This document shows positions 50,970 to 60,911 of a stretch of 64,000 bases of DNA, one piece after another. Location of the stretch: assembly GCA_031376385.1 (NCBI GenBank), contig JANMDQ010000020.1, positions 65,787-129,786 of the forward strand, in the 5' to 3' direction. Position numbers and translations under genes: made by a program. Position 1 is the stretch's first letter. Each line of letters starts with the position of its first letter. The notes under the pieces were generated by a model, which was not told the origin of the DNA, made no database searches, and saw nothing but the letters and a program-made list of their open reading frames with translations. This DNA is from Aquisediminimonas sp031376385 (GTDB lineage Bacteria; Pseudomonadota; Alphaproteobacteria; Sphingomonadales; Sphingomonadaceae).

Positions 50970-52457
50970 ATGCCCAAACATGGCAGTTACCCGCAAGACA
51001 TTGTTCCCCCCGTATCCAAATATCATGACAGCGGTCGCTTTGGCCGGATGTTTGGAAAACTACCGGCATTTGCATCGGACACGCCGAAAACACGGAAATC
51101 ACTGCTGGAAATTGGCGCGCCGGGAGGGATCATGGATGCGAATGAAAATCTCGCCGCTGATCCGACACTTCTGATTACCGATGCAAACCTATCCGCCGGA
51201 AACCAGAACAACCCGAAACTGACTGCGGGAATGACGTTCCTTGGCCAGTTTCTCGACCACGACCTAACGCTCGATGTTACATCCAGCCTTGAACGTCAGG
51301 TCGACCCAGAAATGATCGCCAACTTCCGCACTCCGACGCTTGGCCTTGATAATGTTTATGGTGCGGGGCCGGATGGCAGTCCTTACCTTTACGATCAGAT
51401 CAATGGCCAAGGGATAAAATTCCTCGTTGAATTGCTGGCCCCCGGAGGCAAGCCTGACCTGCCACGCAATTCGCAGCTCACTGCACTACTCGGTGACCCG
51501 CGTAATGATGAGAATGTGATCCTGTCACAATTGCAAGTCGCATTCCTCAAATTCCACAACGCCGTTGTTGATTATGTGAAGGCGCAACTCGGCCTCACCG
51601 CGCCGGGTGAAGTGTTTAAGGAGGCGCAGCGGATTGTGCGTTGGCATTATCAGTGGATCATCCTGCATGAATTTCTGCCCAAAACATGCGGGCAGGCCGT
51701 GGTGGATGATGTCATCACCAATGGCCGCAAATTCTATAAGTGGAAAAATGAGCCCTTCATTCCAGTAGAATTCTCTGTTGCCGCCTACCGCTTCGGACAC
51801 AGCCAAGTGCGGCCCAGTTACCGCGCGAATTTCACAGGCAATCCCGGCAATACGCCCTTCTTTGCCATGATTTTCAAGGAAACGCCGTCCAGCAATACTG
51901 ATCCAGATGATTTGACGGGAGGATTTCGCGCGAAACGTCGCTTCATTGATTGGCCAACTTTCTTTGATTTCAGCGACGGCAACGTGAGGCCGAACAAGAA
52001 AATCGATACGCTTCTTTCAACTGCCCTGTTCCGTTTGCCCGCCAAGGTTGTGGCCAATCCTGATCCAAAGACCAACCCCAACTCCTTGGCACAGAGGAAT
52101 TTGCTGCGGCATTTGACCTTCTCTTTGCCATCTGGGCAGCGTGTCGCGGCTGCGATGAACTTGCCGGTGCTTACCCCGGCAGACCTTGCGATGCTGAAGC
52201 CGTGGGGCATGGATGATCACACACCGCTTTGGTTCTACATCCTGCGCGAAGCTGCCGTGCAGGCCAGCGGTGAACGATTGGGGGCGGTAGGCGGGCGTAT
52301 TGTGACCGAAGTATTTGTCGGCGTGCTGGAAGGGGATCGCACCTCCTATCTATCGCAAGACCCTGAGTGGGAGCCGTTTCTGCCGACCATTGATCCGGCT
52401 AAGACAACCGAAGATTTTACGATGATCGATTTGTTGCGCTTTGCAGGCGTGGCTTAG
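50970..52457 (+). CDS. Animal-type (peroxidase-cyclooxygenase superfamily) heme peroxidase
   Basis: 495 aa of the bacterial branch of the animal heme peroxidases. The distal-histidine motif appears as FLGQFLDHDLTLDV and the proximal-histidine motif as FSVAAYRFGHSQVRPSY; SQLQVAFLKFHNAVVDYVK and IVRWHYQWIILHEFLP are also typical. No signal peptide is seen. AGAGGAGAG precedes the ATG at 50970; a GTG one codon earlier is possible. It is convergent with the kinase gene 60 bp downstream. Physiological substrate unknown; related bacterial enzymes oxidise halides or act on lipids. Confidence 0.92.
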   Translation: MPKHGSYPQDIVPPVSKYHDSGRFGRMFGKLPAFASDTPKTRKSLLEIGAPGGIMDANENLAADPTLLITDANLSAGNQNNPKLTAGMTFLGQFLDHDLTLDVTSSLERQVDPEMIANFRTPTLGLDNVYGAGPDGSPYLYDQINGQGIKFLVELLAPGGKPDLPRNSQLTALLGDPRNDENVILSQLQVAFLKFHNAVVDYVKAQLGLTAPGEVFKEAQRIVRWHYQWIILHEFLPKTCGQAVVDDVITNGRKFYKWKNEPFIPVEFSVAAYRFGHSQVRPSYRANFTGNPGNTPFFAMIFKETPSSNTDPDDLTGGFRAKRRFIDWPTFFDFSDGNVRPNKKIDTLLSTALFRLPAKVVANPDPKTNPNSLAQRNLLRHLTFSLPSGQRVAAAMNLPVLTPADLAMLKPWGMDDHTPLWFYILREAAVQASGERLGAVGGRIVTEVFVGVLEGDRTSYLSQDPEWEPFLPTIDPAKTTEDFTMIDLLRFAGVA

Positions 52458-52517
52458 CGGTTTGATCGAAACGGTATTTCCGGTGTGGAGGGCGAACCCC
52501 TTCACACTGGAACTGCC

Positions 52518-54908
52518 CTATCGCAGCGCCTTGAGGCTCCCGAGCGCAGCGCCTGATTTGCAACTTGACGCATTGGCTTTCAGGCCTGCCAGCAAAACAG
52601 CTTGAAACTCAAGCAGCTTGCCCATCTTTTGGACTCGGCCATAGCGATATTCGGCACTGCCCCAGTTTGAACAGGCAAGCATCCGATCACCGGCCGCTTT
52701 GCCAATGGTGCCCAATATCATTTCAGAATAGGCCAAATTGATCCCTGTTCCGCCGCCATCACGGATCAGTCTTGCTTTCTCGCGCGCGATCACGTCACGT
52801 TGGGCGGCAATGGCTTGCCCGTAAAGCCCGCGACTGGCCAAATCTTGCGCCAGGGCCTCTGCCGCAACTCGCGCTAAAACTATCGAAGCATCATCTTTTT
52901 CATCAAGCGCCAATAGGCGCCACGCAATAGTGTTGGCCTTCTGCGCCAGCTCTCCCGACAGCGCCTTTTGACCTGCTGATGCAGCAGCAGATGATCCCAA
53001 AAATTGGCTCCACCCCATCATGTATAGGATGGCTGGATTGCCGGGTTTGGTCGCTTCAACCGATGCAAAAAGGCGATCCGCTTTGACGAACGATGCCGTT
53101 CCGAAATCTTTCTTTTCAGCCACATAGTCGGCAATGCCGAGATAATAGGCCGCAAGAGCGCGGTCGAAAATGGCGTCGGTTGATCGTTGTCGTTCCGGTG
53201 ACCAATTGCTGATGTCGGCCTCGATAGCTTTGGACCCAGAAATGAGATCTGGAACCCGCTCTTCAAGGTCAGAAAATTCAAGCCATGCCCTGCGATGCAG
53301 TCGCTGCGCCTCGTCCCAGCTGTCGCCTCGCGCCTGAAGCGGTACCCTCGCTAGCTTGACCCCTGCCGCCTTCAGCAGTCGGCTGCTCGCAACAGCATCT
53401 GTATTGCCGTGTAATTCCATCAGCCCTTGGAAGGTGATTGAGCGCGCCAAAGCAGCGGCAAGTTCAGGCTCGCCCTGCGCATCGGGGCCCAAATCAACAA
53501 GCAGCTTTTCAGCAAGCTTTAAGTTTTTCAGCGCATCGGGGATGAATGCAAGGTTGGGTTCCAAAGGGCTTCCCTGAACCCGCGCCAGCTCAATCAGTCC
53601 ATTGGCAATTTCAATTCGCAACTTTGCGTCTGCGCTCGGTGAGGAGGCCAACCCCGACAGATATCGCTGAGCCTCAGCCGCAAGATTGGCCCGCGTCTCG
53701 GTGTTGCCCGGAACGGCACGCAGCCGCTCATTCAAATCAAACAGCATATATCCGGCGAGGGACCGCACCTGTCCAAACCGTTTTGCCTCTGCCACGCGCG
53801 CTGTTTCAGCTGCTGCATACGAATAAAGCGTGACTACCAAACCGCCGGTCAACATTAGAAGCGTTGCTGCTGTTACAAGAACGCCCACCCGATTCCGCTT
53901 AGCAAATTTTTTGATTTCATAGAGCCGCCCGCCCATATGCGCGGCAACGGCATAGCCGCCGGCCCAAGCCTTCACATCATCGGCAAGGGCATCGACCGAT
54001 GGGTAGCGGTTCGCAGGATCAATTGCGCTCGCCCGCGCACACATGACGCTAATATCGGCATCACCCTCACCCGCCAACATCTCCGAAAGAAGTATGCCAA
54101 GCGAATAGACATCCGACAGCGTCGTCGCCGCTTGCCCGGCCATACGTTCGGGCGCAGCATAGCCTTGTGTTAAACTAAGTCCGGCAAGAGACTTGCTGGC
54201 GGCAGGCAGCGCCGCGCCATCAGTGATCGGCTGGCGGGCAATCCCAAAATCGATGAGTTTGGCAGTGCCGCCCTCTGCCACAAGGATATTTGACGGCGTA
54301 ATATCGCGGTGGATGATAAGGTTCTGATGGGCAAAACCAACAGCCGAGCAAATTTCAAGGAACAGGCGCGTGCGGTCACCTTTTGAAGCAGACTCCGTCT
54401 TCAGCCAGAGACCAAGCGGCATCCCGTCAATATATTCCATGACGATATAAGGATCGCCGTTTTCCGTGGCTCCGCCATCAAACAGTCGTGCGATGTTGGG
54501 GTGGGACAGGCTGGCCAATGTTTGCCGTTCCCGCTCAAATCGCGCGACAAGCGTTTCTGATAGGGCGCCGGGTCTAATGAGCTTAATCGCGGCAACATGA
54601 TCAAAATCGCCTGCCATCCGCTCACCGCGATAGACAGCACCCATACCCCCCTGCCCGATCAATCCTGTGATCCGGTAAGCACCAACGCGTTCAGGCAAAC
54701 GGCCATCGTCGAATGCATCGGTCGCGCCGCCTGTGCGCATGTTGGCTAAGCTATCGCAAGCCAACATCGCCATCAGTCGCTTTCTCAATTGGCTGTCAGC
54801 GGCGGTATTGTTTTCAATCCATATTAGCCGCTCTCCGGCCGGCAGGTCCATCATGACCTGAAACAGGTCAAGCACGCGGCGTTCGAGGGCGGGGTCAGAC
54901 GCTGTCAA
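52518..54908 (-). CDS. Membrane Ser/Thr protein kinase coupled to ECF sigma factor
   Basis: 796 aa. N-terminal helical region typical of kinases paired with TIGR02999 sigma factors (LERRVLDLFQVMMDLPAGER), kinase domain about 78-320 with GLIGQGGMGAVYRG, K109 (AAIKL), catalytic loop HRDITPSNIL (D202) and D220 of DFG, a membrane helix at 341-363, and a long helical TPR-like part outside the membrane. The usual lysine of the HRDLKP loop is threonine here. The start is TTG at 54908, inside the sigma gene with a 14-base overlap; it is chosen because the conserved N-terminal region begins there. GTG 54875 and ATG 54854 are alternatives. Confidence 0.9.
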   Translation of the reverse strand: MTASDPALERRVLDLFQVMMDLPAGERLIWIENNTAADSQLRKRLMAMLACDSLANMRTGGATDAFDDGRLPERVGAYRITGLIGQGGMGAVYRGERMAGDFDHVAAIKLIRPGALSETLVARFERERQTLASLSHPNIARLFDGGATENGDPYIVMEYIDGMPLGLWLKTESASKGDRTRLFLEICSAVGFAHQNLIIHRDITPSNILVAEGGTAKLIDFGIARQPITDGAALPAASKSLAGLSLTQGYAAPERMAGQAATTLSDVYSLGILLSEMLAGEGDADISVMCARASAIDPANRYPSVDALADDVKAWAGGYAVAAHMGGRLYEIKKFAKRNRVGVLVTAATLLMLTGGLVVTLYSYAAAETARVAEAKRFGQVRSLAGYMLFDLNERLRAVPGNTETRANLAAEAQRYLSGLASSPSADAKLRIEIANGLIELARVQGSPLEPNLAFIPDALKNLKLAEKLLVDLGPDAQGEPELAAALARSITFQGLMELHGNTDAVASSRLLKAAGVKLARVPLQARGDSWDEAQRLHRRAWLEFSDLEERVPDLISGSKAIEADISNWSPERQRSTDAIFDRALAAYYLGIADYVAEKKDFGTASFVKADRLFASVEATKPGNPAILYMMGWSQFLGSSAAASAGQKALSGELAQKANTIAWRLLALDEKDDASIVLARVAAEALAQDLASRGLYGQAIAAQRDVIAREKARLIRDGGGTGINLAYSEMILGTIGKAAGDRMLACSNWGSAEYRYGRVQKMGKLLEFQAVLLAGLKANASSCKSGAALGSLKALR

Positions 54909-55455
54909 TGGGGTTTGTCAATGCGTCGGTCAGCCAAGCGCGTGCTGCGCGCCAGCGGCGTTTGACGGTGGCCTCTGATATATTGCTGACAACAGCAATA
55001 TCTCCCAGCGTCATGCCGCCGAAATAGCGCATCTCGACCAGGTCTGCCAAACTCATATCAATCGCTCCCAATCGTATAAGCGCGGAATTGAGATGATTGA
55101 GGTCAAATGACTGTTCGCCGTCGACACGGGTATTCAGCTCTACTTTGTGGTGATTACGTTTCTCCGTTGATTTCGCTCGCGCATAATCGACCAAAATCTG
55201 CCGCATTAGGGTCGATGCCAGTGCAATGAAATGGGCCCTATTGGTGAAACTGATCCGATCAAGGCCAATCAGCCGGATGATCGCATCATTGATCAAATCC
55301 CCAGTGGAAAGCGATGAGTTGGCCTCACGCCGCAGGCGCGCCCCGGCAATTTGGGAAAGTTCGGGATGCAGTCGCGCGATGAGCGCGTCGCGCGCCAGAT
55401 GGTCCCCATCATGCCATGCGGCAAGCAAACTGTCGCTTGATCGTTCGGAATCCAT
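54895..55455 (-). CDS. ECF-type sigma factor (TIGR02999-like)
   Basis: 186 aa. Region 2 (SSLSTGDLINDAIIRLIGLD, HFIALASTLMRQILVDYARA) and region 4 (LVEMRYFGGMTLGDIAVV, SEATVKRRWRAARAWL) match the sigma-70-like family that is regularly encoded beside Ser/Thr kinases. No anti-sigma factor is adjacent, so the kinase is the likely regulator, as shown for the EcfP-PknT pair of Vibrio. The ATG at 55455 is chosen over one at 55500. Its promoter region (55456-55673) is shared with the divergent PEPxxWA-CTERM gene. Confidence 0.9.
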   Translation of the reverse strand: MDSERSSDSLLAAWHDGDHLARDALIARLHPELSQIAGARLRREANSSLSTGDLINDAIIRLIGLDRISFTNRAHFIALASTLMRQILVDYARAKSTEKRNHHKVELNTRVDGEQSFDLNHLNSALIRLGAIDMSLADLVEMRYFGGMTLGDIAVVSNISEATVKRRWRAARAWLTDALTNPIDSV

Positions 55456-55673
55456 AGGCCCCCATCCCTTTGATAAGGCTAGGAATGTGCACCGCAGCAA
55501 GCAAGCGATTTTTCAACAGCGCCGCAGCCGCAAACAAGAATCCCGAATTGAGACAAAAAAGGTTAAGATGCGTTGACCCTTTTTGCTGCGGGGTCGCGCT
55601 TAAACTTATGAGAGCCGAAAAATAACGGCCTGGCGGGCGCGGACAGCATTCACTTAAACAAGGGATTTTTGAT

Positions 55674-56366
55674 ATGCGGAAACTATTGACACTATTGATC
55701 GGCGCAAGCGGGCTTGCCGCCTCCGTGCCTGCAAATGCAGCTTTGGTTGTGCTCGATTTTAATCCGGCAATCGCGTGCGCGCCGGCGGAATGCACATTTC
55801 CAACTCAGGATCTTTCCCCAACCTATGGATCGACTGCCCAGCTTGCGATCAGCTACCTGAATCGTTTCGCTGGTGAGGCGTTTCCAAATACGCTAAACTA
55901 TATCAACTTCGGCGGTATTGGGAGTGGAGTTGCGTCAGGAAACCCAGGCTTCCGACCAGTGGATTTCATATTTTCGCCCATCGCAGGGTACGAGGTATCG
56001 CTGATCAGTGTCGATAACTTTCAGATATTTGATGGCGCATTGACGGGCACCTTTAGCCTGTTTGATTCGTCAGACGCTTTAATCTCTAGCGTGGGCCATA
56101 GCACACCGGGTGCTACCGATCCGTTGCAGCAAACGAACAGAGTGACAACAGTGTTCAACAGCGCCTATTTCTCAAACCCGCTGCGCCTGCGTGATTTTGT
56201 AGAGTCTGGGATGCACTATGATAATCTGACACTCGATGTTCGACAAATTTCGAGCGTCGCGGCCGTCCCCGAACCTGCAACATGGGCAATGATGATCCTT
56301 GGCTTTGGCCTCATCGGGGGCGCAATGCGGCGGCGGGCAGGCTTGGGTGCTTCTGCGATGGCGTAA
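55674..56366 (+). CDS. PEPxxWA-CTERM sorting domain protein
   Basis: 230 aa secreted protein. Signal peptide MRKLLTLLIGASGLAASVPANA, a beta-rich middle without a named family (GYEVSLISVDNFQIFDGALT), and a C-terminal sorting signal VPEPATWAMMILGFGLIGG followed by MRRR. Exosortase-type enzymes remove this tail and send the protein to the cell surface, often with exopolysaccharide. No exosortase is in the window. It is divergent from the sigma factor gene and could be a target of it; that is speculation. Confidence 0.92.
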   Translation: MRKLLTLLIGASGLAASVPANAALVVLDFNPAIACAPAECTFPTQDLSPTYGSTAQLAISYLNRFAGEAFPNTLNYINFGGIGSGVASGNPGFRPVDFIFSPIAGYEVSLISVDNFQIFDGALTGTFSLFDSSDALISSVGHSTPGATDPLQQTNRVTTVFNSAYFSNPLRLRDFVESGMHYDNLTLDVRQISSVAAVPEPATWAMMILGFGLIGGAMRRRAGLGASAMA

Positions 56367-56495
56367 AACAGATTTGGTGGGCAACGATATGGTCCGTTGC
56401 CCACCAACCGTGCTGAGGCTTCCGAAGCACATTTGGGCACGCCGCCACTTTCCCTCTCGCGCTCTGCGTTATAGTCATGTAACACAGTCGACGAG

Positions 56496-58571
56496 ATGAC
56501 TGACCAGGCGCTTTTGCCCCCAACGCCCCGCCCCAGCCCTTGGGACCGCTTTATGCAGCGTCACCCTATGCCTGCGCCAGACGCCGCGCAGGCGTTTGGG
56601 CTGGATGCTGAGCCCGGACCAATTGGAGCGCCTAAGCGCCCGTCACGTCGCACTTACTGGATCAGGCGGGGGTTGCAGGCCGCACTGCTGCTGCTGATCG
56701 TCATCATCGCGTGGCTCGCCGTCACGGCCCCGCTGTCCAAATCGTTGGAGCCCATTGTTCCTCCGCGCCTCACTCTGCTGTCCGCCGATGGTCAGCCCTT
56801 TGCTCAGAATGGCGCGATTGTGGACAGGCCGGTGAACGCCGTAGACCTGCCAGAGCATGTCAAACAAGCCTTCATCGCCATTGAGGATCGGCGTTTTTAC
56901 AGCCACATCGGCGTTGATCCGCGCTCTATCGCCCGCGCCTTCTGGAACAATCTGACGGGCGGCGGAAAGCAAGGGGGCAGCACGCTGACGCAACAGCTTG
57001 CCAAGTTTACGTTCCTCACCGCTGATCGCACCTATTCGCGCAAAGCCCGCGAAATGCTGATAGCCTTCTGGCTAGAGGCGTGGCTGACCAAGGATGAAAT
57101 CCTTGAACGCTATCTTTCCAACGCTTATTTCGGCGAAAATCTTTACGGGATCAGGGCCGCCTCGCTCCATTATTTCTATCGCCAGCCAGAACGATTGACG
57201 CTGGCGCAAGCCGCGACGCTGGCGGGCCTTGTTCAGGCTCCGTCGCGATTGGCCCCGACGCGCAATCCTAAGGCCGCGGCGAAACGCGCGCGGATGGTAT
57301 TGAATGCCATGGCTGATGTCGGGTTCATCACTGAAGCCAAAGCCAAAGCAACGGGAGCAGCAACTACTGACGTCCGCATTCGCGGCGTACTTCCCAGTGG
57401 CACCTATTTCGCAGACTGGGCCATGAACTCTGCGCGGGCGAGCATTGATCAAGGTTACGGCGAACAGAAAGTCATCACAACGCTGGACGCGCGTCTGCAA
57501 CGAGCGGCGCGTGATGTCATTGCGCGCGCGCCGCTCGGTAAGGCACAAGTGGCCCTCATCGCGATGCGCCCGAACGGTGAAGTCGTCGCGATGGTTGGCG
57601 GCAAAAGCTATCAGGAGTCAGCGTTTAACCGCGCCACTCAGGGCGCACGGCAGCCGGGATCGACTTTCAAACTCTTTGTCTATTTAGCAGCGCTGAGATC
57701 CGGGATGACGCCAGATAGCCTTGTGGATGACACGCCCATCACTGCGGGGCCATATCAACCGAAGAATTCGTCAAATCGCTACCGTGGCCAAATTACATTG
57801 CGAGAGGCTTTTGCGCAGTCCAGCAATGTGGCGACGGTGCGCCTGTATCAAAAGCTTGGCCATGCAGCTGTGGTGCGGGCCGCGCGGGACTTAGGCATCC
57901 GCAGCCCGATTGCGCAAGATCCCAGCGTTGCCTTGGGCTCGTCAGGCGTCTCGCTGCTCGAACTGACCAGTGCTTACGCGGCTGTTGCGGCCAACCGCTG
58001 GCCAGTGAAGCCTCATCCTCTGGCGCAGGAGGAAGAAGGCTTCTTCGCTAACCTTCTGTCCTCACGCAGGAGTTTTTCAGGCGATGAACATGCGATGTTG
58101 CTCGATATGATGGGGGCAGTAATCACGCAGGGGACGGGGCGAGCGGCTGCGCTTCGCATCAAGACTTACGGCAAAACTGGAACCAGCCAGGAAGGGCGCG
58201 ATGCCCTGTTCGTGGGCTTTGCCGGAGATTTGGTTGTTGGTGTATGGATTGGCAATGATGACAATAGTCCGCTGAAAGGCATGACAGGCGGTGGTTTGCC
58301 GGCTCGCATCTGGCGTGACTTTATGGGTCGGGCTGTGAAGGGAGCAGCTCCTGTGGCACCACCTAAGCCCGTCAAGCGGCCTAACCCTGAAGGGCCAATC
58401 GAACCTCTGGACCTTCCCGAAATTCCAATTGATTTGGGCAATTCCAAAGTCGGTGTCGAAAATGGCGATACTCTGCGTGTGCAAACTGACATTGGCGGCT
58501 TCCCAATTGACGTGCGTTTGGGGCGGGACGGCGTGAGTGTTGACCGGGGTGAGAAACCACCGCCCCAATGA
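56496..58571 (+). CDS. Class A penicillin-binding protein (transglycosylase/transpeptidase)
   Basis: 691 aa bifunctional peptidoglycan synthase. A cytoplasmic proline-rich start, a membrane helix near 56-76, then a GT51 domain (AIEDRRFYSHIGVDPRS with the catalytic glutamate, GGSTLTQQLAKFTFLT) and a transpeptidase domain with SxxK GSTFKL, SSN (AFAQSSNVATVRL) and KTG (YGKTGTSQEG). It resembles the PBP1A/PBP1C-type enzymes of alphaproteobacteria. The C-terminal 100 residues are proline-rich. uvrB follows 47 bp later. Confidence 0.94.
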   Translation: MTDQALLPPTPRPSPWDRFMQRHPMPAPDAAQAFGLDAEPGPIGAPKRPSRRTYWIRRGLQAALLLLIVIIAWLAVTAPLSKSLEPIVPPRLTLLSADGQPFAQNGAIVDRPVNAVDLPEHVKQAFIAIEDRRFYSHIGVDPRSIARAFWNNLTGGGKQGGSTLTQQLAKFTFLTADRTYSRKAREMLIAFWLEAWLTKDEILERYLSNAYFGENLYGIRAASLHYFYRQPERLTLAQAATLAGLVQAPSRLAPTRNPKAAAKRARMVLNAMADVGFITEAKAKATGAATTDVRIRGVLPSGTYFADWAMNSARASIDQGYGEQKVITTLDARLQRAARDVIARAPLGKAQVALIAMRPNGEVVAMVGGKSYQESAFNRATQGARQPGSTFKLFVYLAALRSGMTPDSLVDDTPITAGPYQPKNSSNRYRGQITLREAFAQSSNVATVRLYQKLGHAAVVRAARDLGIRSPIAQDPSVALGSSGVSLLELTSAYAAVAANRWPVKPHPLAQEEEGFFANLLSSRRSFSGDEHAMLLDMMGAVITQGTGRAAALRIKTYGKTGTSQEGRDALFVGFAGDLVVGVWIGNDDNSPLKGMTGGGLPARIWRDFMGRAVKGAAPVAPPKPVKRPNPEGPIEPLDLPEIPIDLGNSKVGVENGDTLRVQTDIGGFPIDVRLGRDGVSVDRGEKPPPQ

Positions 58572-58618
58572 ATGCATAGCCATTGCTCCCCGAACCCTCC
58601 GGGCCTATCGTTCCTGTT

Positions 58619-60826
58619 ATGTCCATTCAGATTCGCACATCTCTAGAAGAACCCGAAACCGGCGCGGAATTTGTGCCGCACCGCCCTTCGCGTCCACCCA
58701 AGGCCGAAGGCGGTAAACGGTTTGAGATTGTCAGCGATTATACCCCTGCGGGGGATCAACCCACGGCGATCAAAGAGTTGGTGGCTGGCATTAACGCGGA
58801 GGAACGGGATCAAGTTCTCCTCGGCGTCACAGGGTCGGGTAAGACATTCACCGTCGCGAAAGTGATTGAAGCGGTGCAGCGCCCTGCCTTGATCTTGGCA
58901 CCCAATAAAATCCTCGCGGCTCAGCTTTACGGGGAGTTTAAGAGCTTTTTCCCTAATAATGCTGTCGAATATTTCGTCAGCTACTATGATTATTATCAGC
59001 CGGAAGCCTATGTCGCGCGGTCTGACACTTATATCGAAAAAGAATCTAGTGTGAACGAAGCAATTGACCGGATGCGGCATTCGGCCACCCGGTCATTGCT
59101 GGAGCGTGATGACGTGATCATCGTCGCCTCGGTCTCCTGCCTTTACGGAATCGGATCGGTCGAAACCTATTCCGCCATGATTTTTGATTTGAACAAGGGC
59201 GGAACTGCTGATCAGCGAGAGATCATTCGCAAGCTGGTGGCGCTCCAGTATAAGCGCAATGACGCCGCTTTTGCCCGAGGAAATTTCCGGGTGCGCGGCG
59301 ATAATCTGGAGATATTCCCATCGCATTATGAAGACACTGCTTGGCGGATCAGCTTTTTCGGCGATGATATAGAGGAAATTACCGAATTTGATCCTCTGAC
59401 TGGCAAGAAAGTTGCCAACCTCGATTTCGTCCGCGTCTATGCCAACAGCCACCATGTCACGCCCGGCCCGACGCTTAAGCAAGCGATGGAAGCGATTAAG
59501 CTGGAGTTGCAAGTGCGGCTCACTGAAATGGTTGGCGAGGGCAAATTGCTGGAGGCGCAGCGGCTGGAACAGCGGACCAATTTCGATCTGGAGATGATCG
59601 CCGCGACCGGGAGCTGTGCAGGCATCGAAAATTACAGCCGCTTTCTTTCTGGCCGCTTACCGGGGGAACCGCCCCCGACTCTGTTCGAATATCTGCCAGA
59701 AAATGCGCTTCTGTTTGTCGACGAAAGCCATGTGAGCATTGGCCAGATCAACGGCATGTCGCGCGGGGACCATCGCCGTAAATTGACGCTGGCCGAATAT
59801 GGCTTCCGCTTGCCCAGCTGCATCGACAATAGGCCTCTGCGCTTCAACGAATGGGACGCAATGCGCCCGCAGACAACTTATGTGAGCGCCACCCCCGGCA
59901 ATTGGGAAATGGAGCGCGTTGAAGGCGTGTTTGCCGAGCAAGTCATTCGCCCCACTGGCCTGATCGATCCGCCCGTCGAAATTCGCCCTACCGAGGACCA
60001 GGTGCAGGATTGCATCAACGAATGCCGTCTGGTCGCAGCGCAAGGATATCGCACGCTTGTCACCACACTCACCAAACGCATGGCGGAGGATCTGACTGAG
60101 TTCATGCATGAAGCGGGGCTGCGTGTGCGCTATATGCACAGCGATGTGGAAACGCTGGAACGGATTGAGCTGATCCGCGATCTGCGCATGGGCGTTTATG
60201 ATGTGCTGGTTGGTATCAACTTGTTGCGCGAAGGGCTTGATATCCCCGAATGCGGGCTGGTGACGATCCTGGATGCGGATAAGGAAGGCTTCCTTCGCTC
60301 CGAAACTTCCCTCATCCAGACGATTGGCCGCGCGGCCCGCAACGTCGATGGCCGCGTGATCCTGTATGCGGACCGCGTCACCGGCAGCATGGAGCGCGCG
60401 ATTCGCGAGACTGACCGACGCCGCGAAAAACAGGTCGCCTATAATTTAGAACATGGCATTACGCCGGAAACCATCAAGCGCGCCATTGGCGACATCATCG
60501 GCGATGTATCGAACCGTGACAGCGTGTTGATCGAGATCGGTGATGATGATTCTGGGGCGCCCCAGCACATGGTCGGCCACAACCTGCGCGCCTATATCGA
60601 GGATCTCGAAAAGAAAATGCGCAAGGCAGCGGGTGATCTTGAATTTGAAGAAGCAGGCCGCATTCGCGACGAAATCCGCATGCTCGAACAAAGCGAGCTT
60701 GGCATTCCGGTGGATCAGCAAAAGGCCCCAATTGTGGGCCGCGCTATGGAGGGCAAGCCAGGCACTCGAAAGACGCGCTATGGGAAGACAAGCAAGTTCA
60801 AGGGGCGCGGGGCGAGGCAGGGCTGA
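58619..60826 (+). CDS. uvrB: Excinuclease ABC subunit B
   Basis: Nucleotide-excision repair damage-verifying helicase, 735 aa. Walker A GVTGSGKT at 69-76, the beta-hairpin YYDYYQPEAYV, DESHV, TYVSATPGNWE, YMHSDVETLERIE, LLREGLDIPECGLV, and a C-terminal UVR motif (DLEFEEAGRIRDEIRMLE) that contacts UvrA/UvrC, ending in a basic tail. The ATG at 58619 is preferred to one at 58583 on conservation. I did not find a convincing alphaproteobacterial LexA box (GTTC-N7-GTTC) between the PBP gene and uvrB. Confidence 0.97.
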   Translation: MSIQIRTSLEEPETGAEFVPHRPSRPPKAEGGKRFEIVSDYTPAGDQPTAIKELVAGINAEERDQVLLGVTGSGKTFTVAKVIEAVQRPALILAPNKILAAQLYGEFKSFFPNNAVEYFVSYYDYYQPEAYVARSDTYIEKESSVNEAIDRMRHSATRSLLERDDVIIVASVSCLYGIGSVETYSAMIFDLNKGGTADQREIIRKLVALQYKRNDAAFARGNFRVRGDNLEIFPSHYEDTAWRISFFGDDIEEITEFDPLTGKKVANLDFVRVYANSHHVTPGPTLKQAMEAIKLELQVRLTEMVGEGKLLEAQRLEQRTNFDLEMIAATGSCAGIENYSRFLSGRLPGEPPPTLFEYLPENALLFVDESHVSIGQINGMSRGDHRRKLTLAEYGFRLPSCIDNRPLRFNEWDAMRPQTTYVSATPGNWEMERVEGVFAEQVIRPTGLIDPPVEIRPTEDQVQDCINECRLVAAQGYRTLVTTLTKRMAEDLTEFMHEAGLRVRYMHSDVETLERIELIRDLRMGVYDVLVGINLLREGLDIPECGLVTILDADKEGFLRSETSLIQTIGRAARNVDGRVILYADRVTGSMERAIRETDRRREKQVAYNLEHGITPETIKRAIGDIIGDVSNRDSVLIEIGDDDSGAPQHMVGHNLRAYIEDLEKKMRKAAGDLEFEEAGRIRDEIRMLEQSELGIPVDQQKAPIVGRAMEGKPGTRKTRYGKTSKFKGRGARQG

Positions 60827-60911
60827 ATGCTGAGTTCCTTTGCTTGAACGCGGAAGCCGCGCGGCCTATAGCCTGATCAAGGCACGACCGGGATGATACG
60901 GAGTTCAAGAA

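Noticed and set aside
58572..58618. LexA box before uvrB
   Set aside because: GAAC and GTTC occur but not as the GTTC-N7-GTTC direct repeat expected in alphaproteobacteria.
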